From CAZEMR01 sp964513465 (GTDB taxonomy: Bacteria; Bacteroidota; Ignavibacteria; Kapaibacteriales; UBA2268): 64,000 nucleotides of DNA. The stretch spans positions 13,799 through 77,798 of the forward strand of contig CAZEMR010000006.1 of assembly GCA_964513465.1 (NCBI GenBank). Direction: 5' to 3'. The notes beneath the pieces are model-generated. The model made no database searches and was not told the origin of the DNA. It saw nothing but the letters and a program-made list of their open reading frames with translations. The translations under genes and the position numbers were made by a program. Below, piece after piece: positions 34,794 to 43,941 of this stretch; position 1 is the stretch's first letter; the number at the start of each line of letters is the position of its first letter.

Positions 34794-36848
34794 TTACTTC
34801 TCTATTCTGATGCGGGCATCGACTGCTGTGACGCCGTCGGGGGCGCCCATCAGCGGATTGATATCCATCTCGGCGATTTCCGGCGCTGCAAGCGTCAATG
34901 CCGCTACCCGGACGATTGCCCCGGCGAAGTCGTATTCATTTACCCCCTGCTGGCCCCGTACGCCGCGTATAAGGTCATAAGAGCGCAGGCTGCGGATCAT
35001 ATCGGCGGCTTCCTCTTGCGATAGCGGAGCGAGGCCGAATGACACGTCCTTGAGCACTTCGACGAATATCCCGCCCAGCCCGCAGAGCACCATGTGGCCG
35101 AATCCGGGTTCGCGTTTGGCGCCGATGAATATTTCGCGGCCGGAGATCATCTTTTGTATGAGCACGGCTTCGGCGCCCTCGATACGCATCAATTCGTCGA
35201 AAGCGGCCAGGGCGCTTTCGCGGTCGCGGATGCCGAGCTTGACTCCTCCGGCGTCGGATTTATGCACAGGGCCGACGACTTTCATAACGACGGGATAGCC
35301 CATTTTGGCGCAGATATCGGCGGCTTTGCCCTTCTCTGTGGCGACGCTTTCGTCCACGCGGGCGATGCCTGCGGCGTCAAGCAATTCCTGCACCGCATCG
35401 GGCGCGAGATAGCCGTTTTCGGATTTGCCGATTATTTGGCGGATTGCCGCAATATCTATGCGGGGGACGCTCATATCCTGGGCCGGCCGAGGGGCATGGT
35501 ACGCATTGGCGAGCGCGCGCCCCAGATTGCATTCGTCGGGGAAATTGATCCGCCCGAGCGAGAGGAAATGCTCTGTGGCTTCCTTTGCCTGCACTCCTGA
35601 GGGGAGAATCGGGTAAATCGGCTTTTTGCAGGTCTTCATTTTTTGGTCGAGCATATCATAAACGGGCGTCACGTCGAAAAGGCCAGTGGTGCCGAATATC
35701 ACCGCCGAGCCGTCGATATTTTCGAATTTATTATCAATATAATCAAGAATTTCGCCGAGCTGTTCGGCGGTGCCTGTGGCTATGAAGTCGATCGGATTGG
35801 CCACCGAAGAGCCATGGAATAATTTGCCGAGCAATTCATCTGCTGCGGGGCCTTCGATGTGGGGCACCTCCATGTCGTTTTTGGCGAGTGTATCGGTCAG
35901 CATCACGCCGGGGCCGCCGGCATGGGTAACCACGGCTATGTTTTTGCCCTGCAATTGCTTATGCTGGAATACTCCGGCCTGATAGACCAGTTCCTCGCGG
36001 CTGTGGCAGCGCACGATTCCGGCCTTGCGGAAAAGCGCATCGACGGCCTGGTCGCTGCCGGCGAGCGCGCCGGTGTGCGAGGATACCGCCCGCGATCCTG
36101 CGCCGGTGGTGCCGGCTTTGATTGCGCAGATATGGCATCCCTTGCGGATTAGCGATCGCGCGTGCTTGAGCAGCATCATCGGCTTGTCGATTTTTTCTAT
36201 ATATATCATTTTGACTCGGGGACTGGTTTCGGCGTCGAAGTTTTCGTCCCAGTATTTGATTACCTCCTCGACTCCGATCTGGGCGCTGTTGCCTACGGAA
36301 TAAAGGCTTGCGAAATTTATGCCCATCGGGATAGCGCTCTCGAGTATGAATACGGCGGTGGCGCCCGATCCGGTCACAAAGTCGCAGCCGGCTGGGTCGA
36401 GCTTAGGAAGCGGCCCTGCGAATACGCCTTTGTAGCGGGGGGTAAGCATTCCGATACAATTCGGGCCGATCAGCGAGCCGCCGACGGAGTCGATTACCTC
36501 GACCACGCGGTCTTCGAGCTCTTTGCCTTCGGGGCCGATTTCGCTGAATCCGGCGCTGAGTACGATGAAGGCCTTGACGCCTTTTTCGCGGGCGAGCGTT
36601 TCGACTGTCTGCAATATATATTTGGATGCGATTGCGATTATCGCCAGATCGGCGTGGTCGATTTCACCGGGCGATTTTGCGCAGGCAATGCCCTGCACTT
36701 CGTCTTCTTTGGGATTGACTGCGAGAATTTTGCCATCATATCCGCCATCCATCAGATTTTTCAATACTTTGCCGCCGGGCTTGCGTGGATCGTTCGATGC
36801 GCCGACGACTACTATGCTGTCCGGGTTTAATAATTCCTTTACTACCAT
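34794..36848 (-). CDS. Acetyl-CoA synthetase (ADP-forming), fused alpha and beta
   Basis: 684 residues. The alpha part (1-460) has a CoA-binding Rossmann domain (IVVVGASNDPRKPGGKVLKNL) and the succinyl-CoA-synthetase-like domains, with the phosphohistidine site SSHTGALAGSD at about residue 257. The beta part (about 475-684) is an ATP-grasp domain (YPVVMKVVGPVHKSDAGGV, GREIFIGAKREPGFGHMVLCGLGG). It converts acyl-CoA, ADP and phosphate to acid, CoA and ATP, conserving energy in anaerobic fermentation. The order alpha-beta in one chain matches the ADP-forming (ACD) class. It is transcribed alone, between metG and the terminator. Confidence 0.92.
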   Translation of the reverse strand: MVVKELLNPDSIVVVGASNDPRKPGGKVLKNLMDGGYDGKILAVNPKEDEVQGIACAKSPGEIDHADLAIIAIASKYILQTVETLAREKGVKAFIVLSAGFSEIGPEGKELEDRVVEVIDSVGGSLIGPNCIGMLTPRYKGVFAGPLPKLDPAGCDFVTGSGATAVFILESAIPMGINFASLYSVGNSAQIGVEEVIKYWDENFDAETSPRVKMIYIEKIDKPMMLLKHARSLIRKGCHICAIKAGTTGAGSRAVSSHTGALAGSDQAVDALFRKAGIVRCHSREELVYQAGVFQHKQLQGKNIAVVTHAGGPGVMLTDTLAKNDMEVPHIEGPAADELLGKLFHGSSVANPIDFIATGTAEQLGEILDYIDNKFENIDGSAVIFGTTGLFDVTPVYDMLDQKMKTCKKPIYPILPSGVQAKEATEHFLSLGRINFPDECNLGRALANAYHAPRPAQDMSVPRIDIAAIRQIIGKSENGYLAPDAVQELLDAAGIARVDESVATEKGKAADICAKMGYPVVMKVVGPVHKSDAGGVKLGIRDRESALAAFDELMRIEGAEAVLIQKMISGREIFIGAKREPGFGHMVLCGLGGIFVEVLKDVSFGLAPLSQEEAADMIRSLRSYDLIRGVRGQQGVNEYDFAGAIVRVAALTLAAPEIAEMDINPLMGAPDGVTAVDARIRIEK

Positions 36849-36879
36849 AAGCTCTTGTCTCGATTAATATTTACATAAT

Positions 36880-39105
36880 TTATCTTACTTCGGCGCCGGG
36901 TTCGATGTCCCGGTTTTCCGGGCGTACAATCGCCAGCCTTCCGTCGGCGGTGTTTGCCGCCAGCAGCATTCCCTGGGATTCGATTCCCATCAGCTTTGCG
37001 GGCTTCAGATTGGCCACCACCACGCAGCTACGGCCGATGAGATCCTCGGGTTTGTAATGCTCCGCGATTCCGGCGACGATCTGGCGCTTTTCGGAGCCGA
37101 TGTCCACGATTAATTTTAATAATTTTTTTGATTTTTTGATTTTTTCCGCTTCGAGAATATTCCCTGTGCGCAGCTTAACTTTCATGAAATCATCTATTTC
37201 GATCATCTCGAATTTCTCGCCCTGATTGGATGCCCGGGATGCTTCCTCGAGCTTTTTGGTTTGCTCGGCTACGTCCTTATCCTCGACCATTGAGAATAAA
37301 ATCATGGGTTTGCCGATTTTCTCGCCCTCGCCGAGCGTGGGGAGCAGCACCTTGTTCCAGAGGTTCTCGCCGGGGTGACCGTAGTTGTGGCTGCTGCCGC
37401 TGCCGTTCATATCGAGCCGGAGCATCCGGTTGATTTTGCGGCTGCTGTATGGCAATACCGGCGCAAACAGCACGGCCAGCGCGCGCACCATCTGCAGGCA
37501 TATATATATGGTTTTCGAGCAAAGTTCGTTTTCCGGGCCGACTGTCTTCCAGGGCATTTCGTCGTTGAAATATTTATTTGCGGCGCGCGCTACGTTCATA
37601 GATTCGTTGATTGCGTCGCGGAAGCGGTATCGGTTGTATAATTGCGCCGAGCGGTTGACTCCCTTCCAGAGCGAGAATATTAGCAGGCGCTCGTTTTCGG
37701 GGAGTTTTTCGCAGATTGATACTGGGATTTCGGTATATAATTTTTCGTAATCTTCGCCTTCGGCGGAATTGAGGTATTCGACCAGTCCGCGCCAGCCCTC
37801 GTCAATATCGCGGTATTTGCCGGACATAAAGGGGATTTTGCCGCCGAAATTTTTCTCGGTGAATTGCAGAGTTCTATTGACAAAATTCCCCAGAATATGC
37901 GCAAGCTCGTTATTATTTCGGGCCTGGAAGTCCCGCCATGTGAAGTCGGCGTCGCGGGTTTCGGGGAAATTCATCGCCAGAGTGTATCGCAGCGCATCGG
38001 TATATCTGCGCTCGGAAAAGCTGCTCTGGAAGTCCATCAGGTCGATGCTCCAGTTGCGTGATTTAGAGAATTTCTGGCCTTCGAGATTGAGGAATTCGTT
38101 CGCGGGTACGTTGTCCGGGAGTATATATCCGCCCTTTGCGTGGAGCATAGCGGGGAATATCAGGGTATGGAATACGATATTGTCCTTGCCGATGAATGCC
38201 ACATAGCGGGTGGATTCGTCCTTCCACCATTTTTCCCACCATTTTTGATCGACATCGCCTTTTTCGGCGCGCTCGCGGGCAAGCTCTTTTGTGGCGGTGA
38301 TATAGCCCAGCACGGCTTCGAACCAGACGTACATCACCTTGCCCTCGGCCATGTCCGAGGGGATGCCGTCAATGCCCTTGATTTTGACGCCCCAGGTCAG
38401 GTCGCGGGTGACTGCGCGGTCGGCCAGGCCCTGCTTAAGCCAGCTTCGGGTCTGGCGGACAACGTTGTCCTTCCATTCATTATCGTGACTATTTATATAT
38501 TCCTCAAGAAATTCCTGGAATTCTCCGAATTTGAAATACCAGTGTGTGGTTTCGCGAACTTCGGGCTTGCGGCCGGTTACGACGCTGCGCGGATTTTTCA
38601 GCTCGAGCTGGTTATAATAAGCGCCGCAGCTGTCGCACTGGTCGCCGCGGGCGGGGGTATATCCGCAATTGGGGCATTCGCCCTCGACGTAGCGGTCGGG
38701 CAGGAACATCTTAGCCGAAGGGTCGTAGAACTGCTCTTCGGTTTTCTCGCGCATCAGCCCCTTTTTTAGGAAATCCGCAAAGAATTCGCGTGCGGTTTCG
38801 TGGTGCATATCGTTCGATGTCCGGCTGAAAATATCGTATGACATTCCGAATTTTTCGAATGCCGCTTTGTTCGCTTCGTGATATTTATCAATTATGGTTT
38901 TTGGTGTTACTTTTTCCTTCTCTGCGGAAATAGTAATCGCCACTCCGTGTTCGTCGGAGCCGCAGACGTATAGCACTTCCTCGCCGCGAAGCCGCAGGAA
39001 GCGGGCATAAATATCCGCGGGAAGGTATGCGCCGGCCAGATGTCCCAGATGTATATATCCATTCGCATATGGCAGCGCGGATGTGATGAGCGTCCGTTTT
39101 TTCAT
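36880..39105 (-). CDS. metG: Methionine-tRNA ligase
   Basis: 741 residues. The HIGH motif is in PYANGYIHLGHLAG; the zinc knuckle is CPNCGYTPARGDQCDSCG (four cysteines); the KMSKS motif reads KFSKSRN, a common variant. The anticodon domain follows, and the last 110 residues form the Trbp111-like dimer and tRNA-binding domain (VKLRTGNILEAEKIKKSKKL...GRSCVVVANLKPAKLMGIESQGMLLAA). It charges both elongator and initiator tRNA(Met). A candidate TATATTTG promoter lies at 39162-39169 on the minus strand. Confidence 0.96.
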   Translation of the reverse strand: MKKRTLITSALPYANGYIHLGHLAGAYLPADIYARFLRLRGEEVLYVCGSDEHGVAITISAEKEKVTPKTIIDKYHEANKAAFEKFGMSYDIFSRTSNDMHHETAREFFADFLKKGLMREKTEEQFYDPSAKMFLPDRYVEGECPNCGYTPARGDQCDSCGAYYNQLELKNPRSVVTGRKPEVRETTHWYFKFGEFQEFLEEYINSHDNEWKDNVVRQTRSWLKQGLADRAVTRDLTWGVKIKGIDGIPSDMAEGKVMYVWFEAVLGYITATKELARERAEKGDVDQKWWEKWWKDESTRYVAFIGKDNIVFHTLIFPAMLHAKGGYILPDNVPANEFLNLEGQKFSKSRNWSIDLMDFQSSFSERRYTDALRYTLAMNFPETRDADFTWRDFQARNNNELAHILGNFVNRTLQFTEKNFGGKIPFMSGKYRDIDEGWRGLVEYLNSAEGEDYEKLYTEIPVSICEKLPENERLLIFSLWKGVNRSAQLYNRYRFRDAINESMNVARAANKYFNDEMPWKTVGPENELCSKTIYICLQMVRALAVLFAPVLPYSSRKINRMLRLDMNGSGSSHNYGHPGENLWNKVLLPTLGEGEKIGKPMILFSMVEDKDVAEQTKKLEEASRASNQGEKFEMIEIDDFMKVKLRTGNILEAEKIKKSKKLLKLIVDIGSEKRQIVAGIAEHYKPEDLIGRSCVVVANLKPAKLMGIESQGMLLAANTADGRLAIVRPENRDIEPGAEVR

Positions 39106-39161
39106 TCAGGTCAGAGCCTCGGTTTATTCTAAATTTCTATTTTCGGAATTCGGGTAAAAAA

Positions 39162-39169
39162 CAAATATA
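39162..39169 (-). promoter_or_regulatory. Candidate -7 element of the metG promoter
   Basis: Minus-strand TATATTTG, 56 bases before the metG ATG, fits TAnnTTTG. No clear -33 element. Confidence 0.3.
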
Positions 39170-39206
39170 GGGAATAATTTGATAAGGGTAAATTCCGCAG
39201 AAAAAA

Positions 39207-39647
39207 TCAATCCAGCACGATTACTTCCACTTCGCAGACGCCAATATGGATCATATCGATCGCCTCGGCGGCGGCGCGCGAAAGGTCGATCACACGGCCG
39301 CGGACAAATGGCCCGCGGTCGTTTATTTTGACTATTACTGATTTGCCGTTTTCGAGGTTTATTACCCGCACCATGGTGCCGAATGGCAGGCTGCGATGCG
39401 CGGCTGTAAGGTTCCGGTGGTCGTAAATTTCTCCGTTTGCGGTTTTGCGGCCATGGAATTTATCAGCGTAATACGAAGCTTTGCCGCGCATTATCTTTCC
39501 GGTTTCGTTGAGCTTTTCGTATTCCTCGGTGCTGCGGCCGGTCTCGACTACCGGGACGTTCGAGGTGAATCGCACCGATGAGCTGCACGAGGCAAGAGCC
39601 AATGCCGAAATTATTACAAAGAAGATATTTAGAAATAATTTTCTCAA
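39207..39647 (-). CDS. RlpA-like septal lipoprotein, short form, TTG start
   Basis: 146 residues. A signal peptide ends in the lipobox LALASC (Cys at about residue 21). The rest is the double-psi beta-barrel RlpA domain: GKASYYADKFHGRKTANGEIYD, then LPFGTMVRVINL, KINDRGPF and DLSRAAAEAI. RlpA proteins cleave or bind peptidoglycan; this form lacks the SPOR domain of the E. coli and Pseudomonas proteins. The start is a TTG right after manC's stop (TGATAATTG), so its translation is likely coupled to manC. A TTG start with no ribosome site is the uncertain point. Confidence 0.8.
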   Translation of the reverse strand: MRKLFLNIFFVIISALALASCSSSVRFTSNVPVVETGRSTEEYEKLNETGKIMRGKASYYADKFHGRKTANGEIYDHRNLTAAHRSLPFGTMVRVINLENGKSVIVKINDRGPFVRGRVIDLSRAAAEAIDMIHIGVCEVEVIVLD

Positions 39648-39650
39648 TTA

Positions 39651-40739
39651 TCACAGATATTTATTAATATTCTTTCGCTTCAGGTAGTCGATCAGTTCGG
39701 TGATCGCTTCCGCTTCGCCGCGTTTGCATATCAGCAGCGCCTCGTCGCTGTCGATCACTATTATGTCTTCCATCCCGATAATGCCAATCATTTTCCCATT
39801 CGAGCTGACAAAGCTGCTCGAGGTATTGATGGGAATCACATCGCCCTCGATCACATTATTTCGCGCATCCTTCATCATCAGCCGGTATAATTCGTCCCAG
39901 GTGCCGAGGTCGCTCCACTGGAATGAAGATTCGACTACGAAGACGTTCTTCGCCTTTTCGAGTATGGCATAATCGAATGAAATGGAATTCATCTGCATAT
40001 ATATATATTCCAGATTTTCTGCGAATGTGCTGCGGCCGACATGCTTTTTGACCGAACGGAATTGCAGCGCGTGCTCGGGCATGTATTTCTCCATAGAGCT
40101 TCTGACCACCCCGAAATTCATGATAAATATACCGCTGTTCCACAGGAAGTCGCCCGATTCGATGAAGCGTTCGGCGGTGCCGCGGTCGGGCTTTTCGGCG
40201 AATGTCTGGGTATATCGCACTCCGTAATTATATAAATCGCCGAGCAATCCGGGATCGTCTTTTATCTGGACGTAGCCGTACTGGGTCTCGGGCCGTGTGG
40301 GTTCGATTCCGATGGTCACAATTCCCTGGGTTTCGTTGGCGGCTCGCATTGCGAACTCGACGCTTTGTGCGAAATCGCCGACATTGGTTATATAATGATC
40401 CGCCGGGAAAGCGGCCAGTATTGCGTCGTCGCCGTATTTATCGCTGAGCAGCATTTCGGCAAGTCCGATGCAGGGTGCGGTATTCCGCGCAAATGGCTCG
40501 TCGATAAGATTGGTTTCGGGTATGTCGGGGAGCTGTTCGGCTACCTCTGCGTGTAGCGATCGGGTTGCTACAATATATATATCGTCGGCGTCGAAAATTT
40601 TTATTATTCTCGAATATGTATTCTGCAGCATTGTGCCATCGCCGATCAGGTGTATTAGCTGCTTTGGTGTTTTTTCGGTGCTTCGCGGCCAGAAGCGGGT
40701 TCCGCGGCCTCCGGCCATTATTATTGCGGCTTTTTTCAT
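39651..40739 (-). CDS. manC: Mannose-1-phosphate guanylyltransferase
   Basis: 362 residues. The nucleotidyltransferase signature AGGRGTRFWPRSTEKTPKQL is at residues 9-28; ERVEPT-like contacts and NSGIFIMNF are also seen, and the C-terminal region ends with a left-handed helix-type segment. It makes GDP-mannose from mannose 1-phosphate and GTP for surface polysaccharides. There is no fused phosphomannose isomerase domain. The ATG is next to a 206-base divergent spacer shared with serS, and rlpA follows downstream. No other sugar nucleotide gene is adjacent. Confidence 0.9.
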   Translation of the reverse strand: MKKAAIIMAGGRGTRFWPRSTEKTPKQLIHLIGDGTMLQNTYSRIIKIFDADDIYIVATRSLHAEVAEQLPDIPETNLIDEPFARNTAPCIGLAEMLLSDKYGDDAILAAFPADHYITNVGDFAQSVEFAMRAANETQGIVTIGIEPTRPETQYGYVQIKDDPGLLGDLYNYGVRYTQTFAEKPDRGTAERFIESGDFLWNSGIFIMNFGVVRSSMEKYMPEHALQFRSVKKHVGRSTFAENLEYIYMQMNSISFDYAILEKAKNVFVVESSFQWSDLGTWDELYRLMMKDARNNVIEGDVIPINTSSSFVSSNGKMIGIIGMEDIIVIDSDEALLICKRGEAEAITELIDYLKRKNINKYL

Positions 40740-40905
40740 TTTCCTGTATGCTTTCGGTATTTGATTTATCTCAGAAATTCTTTATTATCAATTTATTAAA
40801 ATAAAGTCCTGCGCCATTGCGCCACATAAAGAGTTTTAATTTATAATAATTTTTAGTTTTTCCAAAAATCAAATGATGACTTTTCACTCATTATCGCTAA
40901 TTTTG

Positions 40906-40913
40906 TAAATTGT
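40906..40913 (+). promoter_or_regulatory. Candidate serS promoter -7 element (imperfect)
   Basis: TAAATTGT, one base short of TAnnTTTG, lies 32 bases before the serS ATG. The same TAAATTG core recurs upstream of the YfhO-like gene (27196 region). Confidence 0.25.
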
Positions 40914-40945
40914 AGTTTTTTAACAATAATAAAAGAATAATTGCC

Positions 40946-42202
40946 ATGCTCGACCTGAAACTAATACGTGAAAATCCCGAAAAAGTTAAAGAAAATACAG
41001 CCAGAAAAAATGAAAAAGCAGACATCGACCGCATCCTTGCTCTCGACGAAAAACGACGCGCTACCATACAGGAAGCCGACGAGCTGAAAAACCAGCGCAA
41101 TGTGGTATCGCAGGAGATTGCTAAATTAAAAAAAGACAAGATGGACGCCGCCGACCGCATCGAAGCCATGAAGGAAGTCTCGCAGCGTATTAAATCGCTC
41201 GACGAAGAGCTCCGCGAAACCGAGCAGGAGATGGACTACCTTCTGAAAACCGTGCCCAATATGCTGCATGAATCCGTACCGGTTGGCAAGGGCGAGGCCG
41301 AAAACGTAATCGTCCATACCCACGGCACACAAAAGGAAAATATCGACAAAAATCATATCGACATTGCAAAAATGCTGAGGATTATCGACTTCGAGCGCGG
41401 AGCAAAGGTATCCGGCGCGGGATTTGTGTACTACGTCGGGCTGGGCGCCCGGCTTGAGCGCGCACTGATTAATTTCATGCTCGACCGCCATGTCGAGAAC
41501 CACGGCTATACGGAGATGATGATGCCATATATGGTCGGCCGCGACGCTATGACCGGCACAGGGCAGCTACCGAAGATGGAGGAGGATATGTACCGCACCG
41601 AGGACGACAATTTATATATGATTCCGACAGCCGAGGTGCCGCTGACTAATTTCCATTCGGGCGAAACGCTGAAGGACGCCGATCTGCCGATTAAATTCTG
41701 CGGATTCTCGCCATGCTTCCGCCGCGAGGCCGGCAGCTACGGCAAGGAAGTGCATGGCTTTCTGCGGCTGCACCAGTTCCACAAAGTAGAGCTGGTCAAA
41801 TTCGTCCGTCCGGAGGATTCATGGGACGAGCTGGAATCGCTCACCCGCGAAGCCGAGCAGATACTGATCGACCTAGGGCTGCCATACAGGCGGCTGGTGC
41901 TTTCCAGCGGCGACACAAGCTTCGCGAGCGCAAAGACTTACGACCTCGAGGTATGGTCGCCCGGCGAACAGAAATGGCTGGAGGTATCGAGCTGCTCTAA
42001 TTTCGTGGACTTCCAGGCGCGGCGCGCGAATATACGATTCAAGCGCGATCCTAAGAGCAAGCCGGAGTTTGTGCATACGCTCAACGGCAGCGGACTTGCA
42101 ACTCCTCGCATTATGGTCGCAATACTCGAGAATTATTTCGAAGGAGAGCGAGTTCGCATTCCCGATGTTCTCCTCGAATATTTCCCCCATCAATATATAT
42201 AA
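40946..42202 (+). CDS. serS: Serine-tRNA ligase
   Basis: 418 residues. The N-terminal coiled coil arm (residues 1-105, with long Lys/Glu heptads) grips the long variable arm of tRNA(Ser). The class II core has motif 2 CFRREAGSYGKEVHGFLRLHQF and motif 3 near LNGSGLATPRIMVAILENY. It serves serine and selenocysteine tRNA. It starts without a Shine-Dalgarno sequence. The gene ends at the AT-rich gap proposed as a replication origin. Confidence 0.97.
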   Translation: MLDLKLIRENPEKVKENTARKNEKADIDRILALDEKRRATIQEADELKNQRNVVSQEIAKLKKDKMDAADRIEAMKEVSQRIKSLDEELRETEQEMDYLLKTVPNMLHESVPVGKGEAENVIVHTHGTQKENIDKNHIDIAKMLRIIDFERGAKVSGAGFVYYVGLGARLERALINFMLDRHVENHGYTEMMMPYMVGRDAMTGTGQLPKMEEDMYRTEDDNLYMIPTAEVPLTNFHSGETLKDADLPIKFCGFSPCFRREAGSYGKEVHGFLRLHQFHKVELVKFVRPEDSWDELESLTREAEQILIDLGLPYRRLVLSSGDTSFASAKTYDLEVWSPGEQKWLEVSSCSNFVDFQARRANIRFKRDPKSKPEFVHTLNGSGLATPRIMVAILENYFEGERVRIPDVLLEYFPHQYI

Positions 42203-42667
42203 TCTTATTTTGTTTAATTTTTTTATGATGTATATATAAGAGCTGGGGAAAAGTGGAAAACCGCGTTCATAAACCGGAAATATCAGAAAATAAAATTAAT
42301 TAGAAATATTCCCGCGTAGTAATATATTGTGGAAAACATTGTTGATAATCCTGTGTTTTCCACACTTTTTTGCAAAATAGGGTATTTGAAAAATGCAAAT
42401 CAAATTTTTCACAAGTTTTTCGATGTTTTCAACGTCTGATTTTATCGTTGAAGGGGATTTTGTGGATAAGAAGATTTTGTGTTTTGATAACTTTATAAAT
42501 TTTTTAAAATAAAAGAATTAATGCTTTTGCTCGGAAGATCGGGAGAGAAATATTAAGATTTGCAAAATTTTTAGTAAATTTGAATGTTAATATAGTATAA
42601 CATTTCTATATTATAATATACTCCTGTTAAATCGGGGTTCCCGAATCACAAATATTGGTATAAATAT
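42203..42667. other. Candidate replication origin (DnaA boxes and AT-rich DNA)
   Basis: A 465-base gene-free, AT-rich gap. It holds a perfect DnaA box on the minus strand (TTATCCACA, seen as TGTGGATAA at 42461-42469), one-mismatch boxes TGTGGAAAA (42328-42336) and TTTTCCACA (42356-42364), and weaker ones (AGTGGAAAA at 42252-42260). To the right are AT-only blocks (about 42481-42530 and 42583-42620), as expected for an unwinding element. Two parS sites lie 13-15 kb away. A TAAATTTG promoter element for rpiB at 42575-42582 overlaps this DNA. dnaA itself is not in the window. Confidence 0.45.
42575..42582 (+). promoter_or_regulatory. Candidate -7 element of the rpiB promoter
   Basis: TAAATTTG, with a TTTG 12 bases upstream that is too close for a standard -33 element. 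It lies 85 bases before the rpiB ATG. Confidence 0.3.
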
Positions 42668-43108
42668 ATGAAAATAGCTTTAGCATCGGATCACGCAGGA
42701 TTCGAATACAAGAAAGAAATGGCCGCATGGCTGAAAGATCACGACCACCAGGTGCTTGATTTCGGCACATATTCCGACGAGTCGGTGGATTATCCGGACT
42801 ACGCATTTCCCGCAGCCGAGGCTGTAGCCGCCGGAGTTGCTCACTACGGCATCGTTATCTGCGGCTCGGGCATCGGGGTAAGCATAGTTGCGAATAAGGT
42901 GACGGGTATCCGCTCGGCGCTTTGCATGACCGAGGATATGGCCGAGATGTCGCGACGGCACAACAACGCAAACGTGCTCGCAATGGGCGCGCGTCTGCTC
43001 GATCTGGATACCTGCAAAAAAATCGCCGAGACTTTCATATTCACCGAATTTGACGGCGGCCGCCATATGATAAGAGTCGAAAAAATCCACTCGCTGACCG
43101 GATGGTAG
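42668..43108 (+). CDS. rpiB: Ribose-5-phosphate isomerase B
   Basis: 146 residues, the normal RpiB length. Signature stretches are ASDHAGFEYKKEM (residues 5-17), SVDYPDYA and ICGSGIGVSIVANK, the last with the catalytic cysteine; HNNANVLAMGARLL completes the pattern. It interconverts ribose 5-phosphate and ribulose 5-phosphate in the pentose phosphate pathway. Its end overlaps bshB1 by 7 bases, so the two genes are translationally linked. Confidence 0.93.
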   Translation: MKIALASDHAGFEYKKEMAAWLKDHDHQVLDFGTYSDESVDYPDYAFPAAEAVAAGVAHYGIVICGSGIGVSIVANKVTGIRSALCMTEDMAEMSRRHNNANVLAMGARLLDLDTCKKIAETFIFTEFDGGRHMIRVEKIHSLTGW

Positions 43109-43863
43109 AGGTATTCGGAAAATATGCGGGCGAATGCGATCTTTTGTGCATTTATGCCCACCCGGACGACGCGGAGCTGAGCAGCGGCGGCACGATTGTT
43201 AAGCTGACTCGCTCGGGCGGCTCGGTGGTGCTGATTGATTGCACCCGCGGCGAGATGGGCACCCGCGGCACCCCGGAGATCCGGCTCGAGGAATCCGCCA
43301 AAGCCGCCGGGATTCTCGGAGTTAAGCACCGGATAAATATGGAGATGCCGGATTGCAATATCAAATCAAACGATGAGAATATTCTCGAAATTATCAAAAT
43401 TATCCGGCGGTTCCGGCCGCGCGCGATTATGACTCATCCCGGATTCGAGCGGCATACCGACCACGAAGCCGTCAACCGGCTGGTGCGCGAGGCGAATTTC
43501 AAGGCGGGGCTGGCTAAGATCCCCACCGCATGGGACGGCGAGCCCCAGGAGAGATTCCGCACCCGTCGCATTTATTTCTCGATGCAAAGCTATCAGTTCA
43601 CCGAATACCCGGCGTTTTATGTGGATATAAGCGAGGCGTTCGAGCAGATGCGCGAAGCGATCGAAGCCTACGAATCGCAGATATTTATCCCCGGCAAATC
43701 CAAGGAGGAGGGGCTTTCGACGCGGCTTTACAATCTGCATTTCCTCGAGCAGAAGAAGTCGCGCTCGACATATTTCGGCAGTCTGATCGGCGTGCGCTTC
43801 GCCGAGGCCTTCCAGTCGATCGAGCCCATCGGACTCGAGAATATCTCATCCCTGCTTTGGTAA
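43102..43863 (+). CDS. bshB1: Bacillithiol biosynthesis deacetylase BshB1-type
   Basis: 253 residues of the LmbE/PIG-L family. The zinc motif AHPDDAELSSGGT is at about residues 14-26, followed by TRGEMGTRGTPEIR and THPGFERHTDHEA. LSTRLYNLHFLEQKKSRSTYFGSLIGVRFAEAF is typical of BshB1. It removes acetyl from GlcNAc-malate to give GlcN-malate, the second step in bacillithiol synthesis, and bacillithiol is known in the Bacteroidota-Chlorobi lineage. bshA and bshC are not in the window. The ATG overlaps the end of rpiB. Confidence 0.88.
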   Translation: MVEVFGKYAGECDLLCIYAHPDDAELSSGGTIVKLTRSGGSVVLIDCTRGEMGTRGTPEIRLEESAKAAGILGVKHRINMEMPDCNIKSNDENILEIIKIIRRFRPRAIMTHPGFERHTDHEAVNRLVREANFKAGLAKIPTAWDGEPQERFRTRRIYFSMQSYQFTEYPAFYVDISEAFEQMREAIEAYESQIFIPGKSKEEGLSTRLYNLHFLEQKKSRSTYFGSLIGVRFAEAFQSIEPIGLENISSLLW

Positions 43864-43941
43864 TCAAATAAATCCCAATCTGATTCCTCTTTATTCCTGT
43901 TAATAGTACAATTATAGTCTTATTTTCATAAAGTGAATCAA

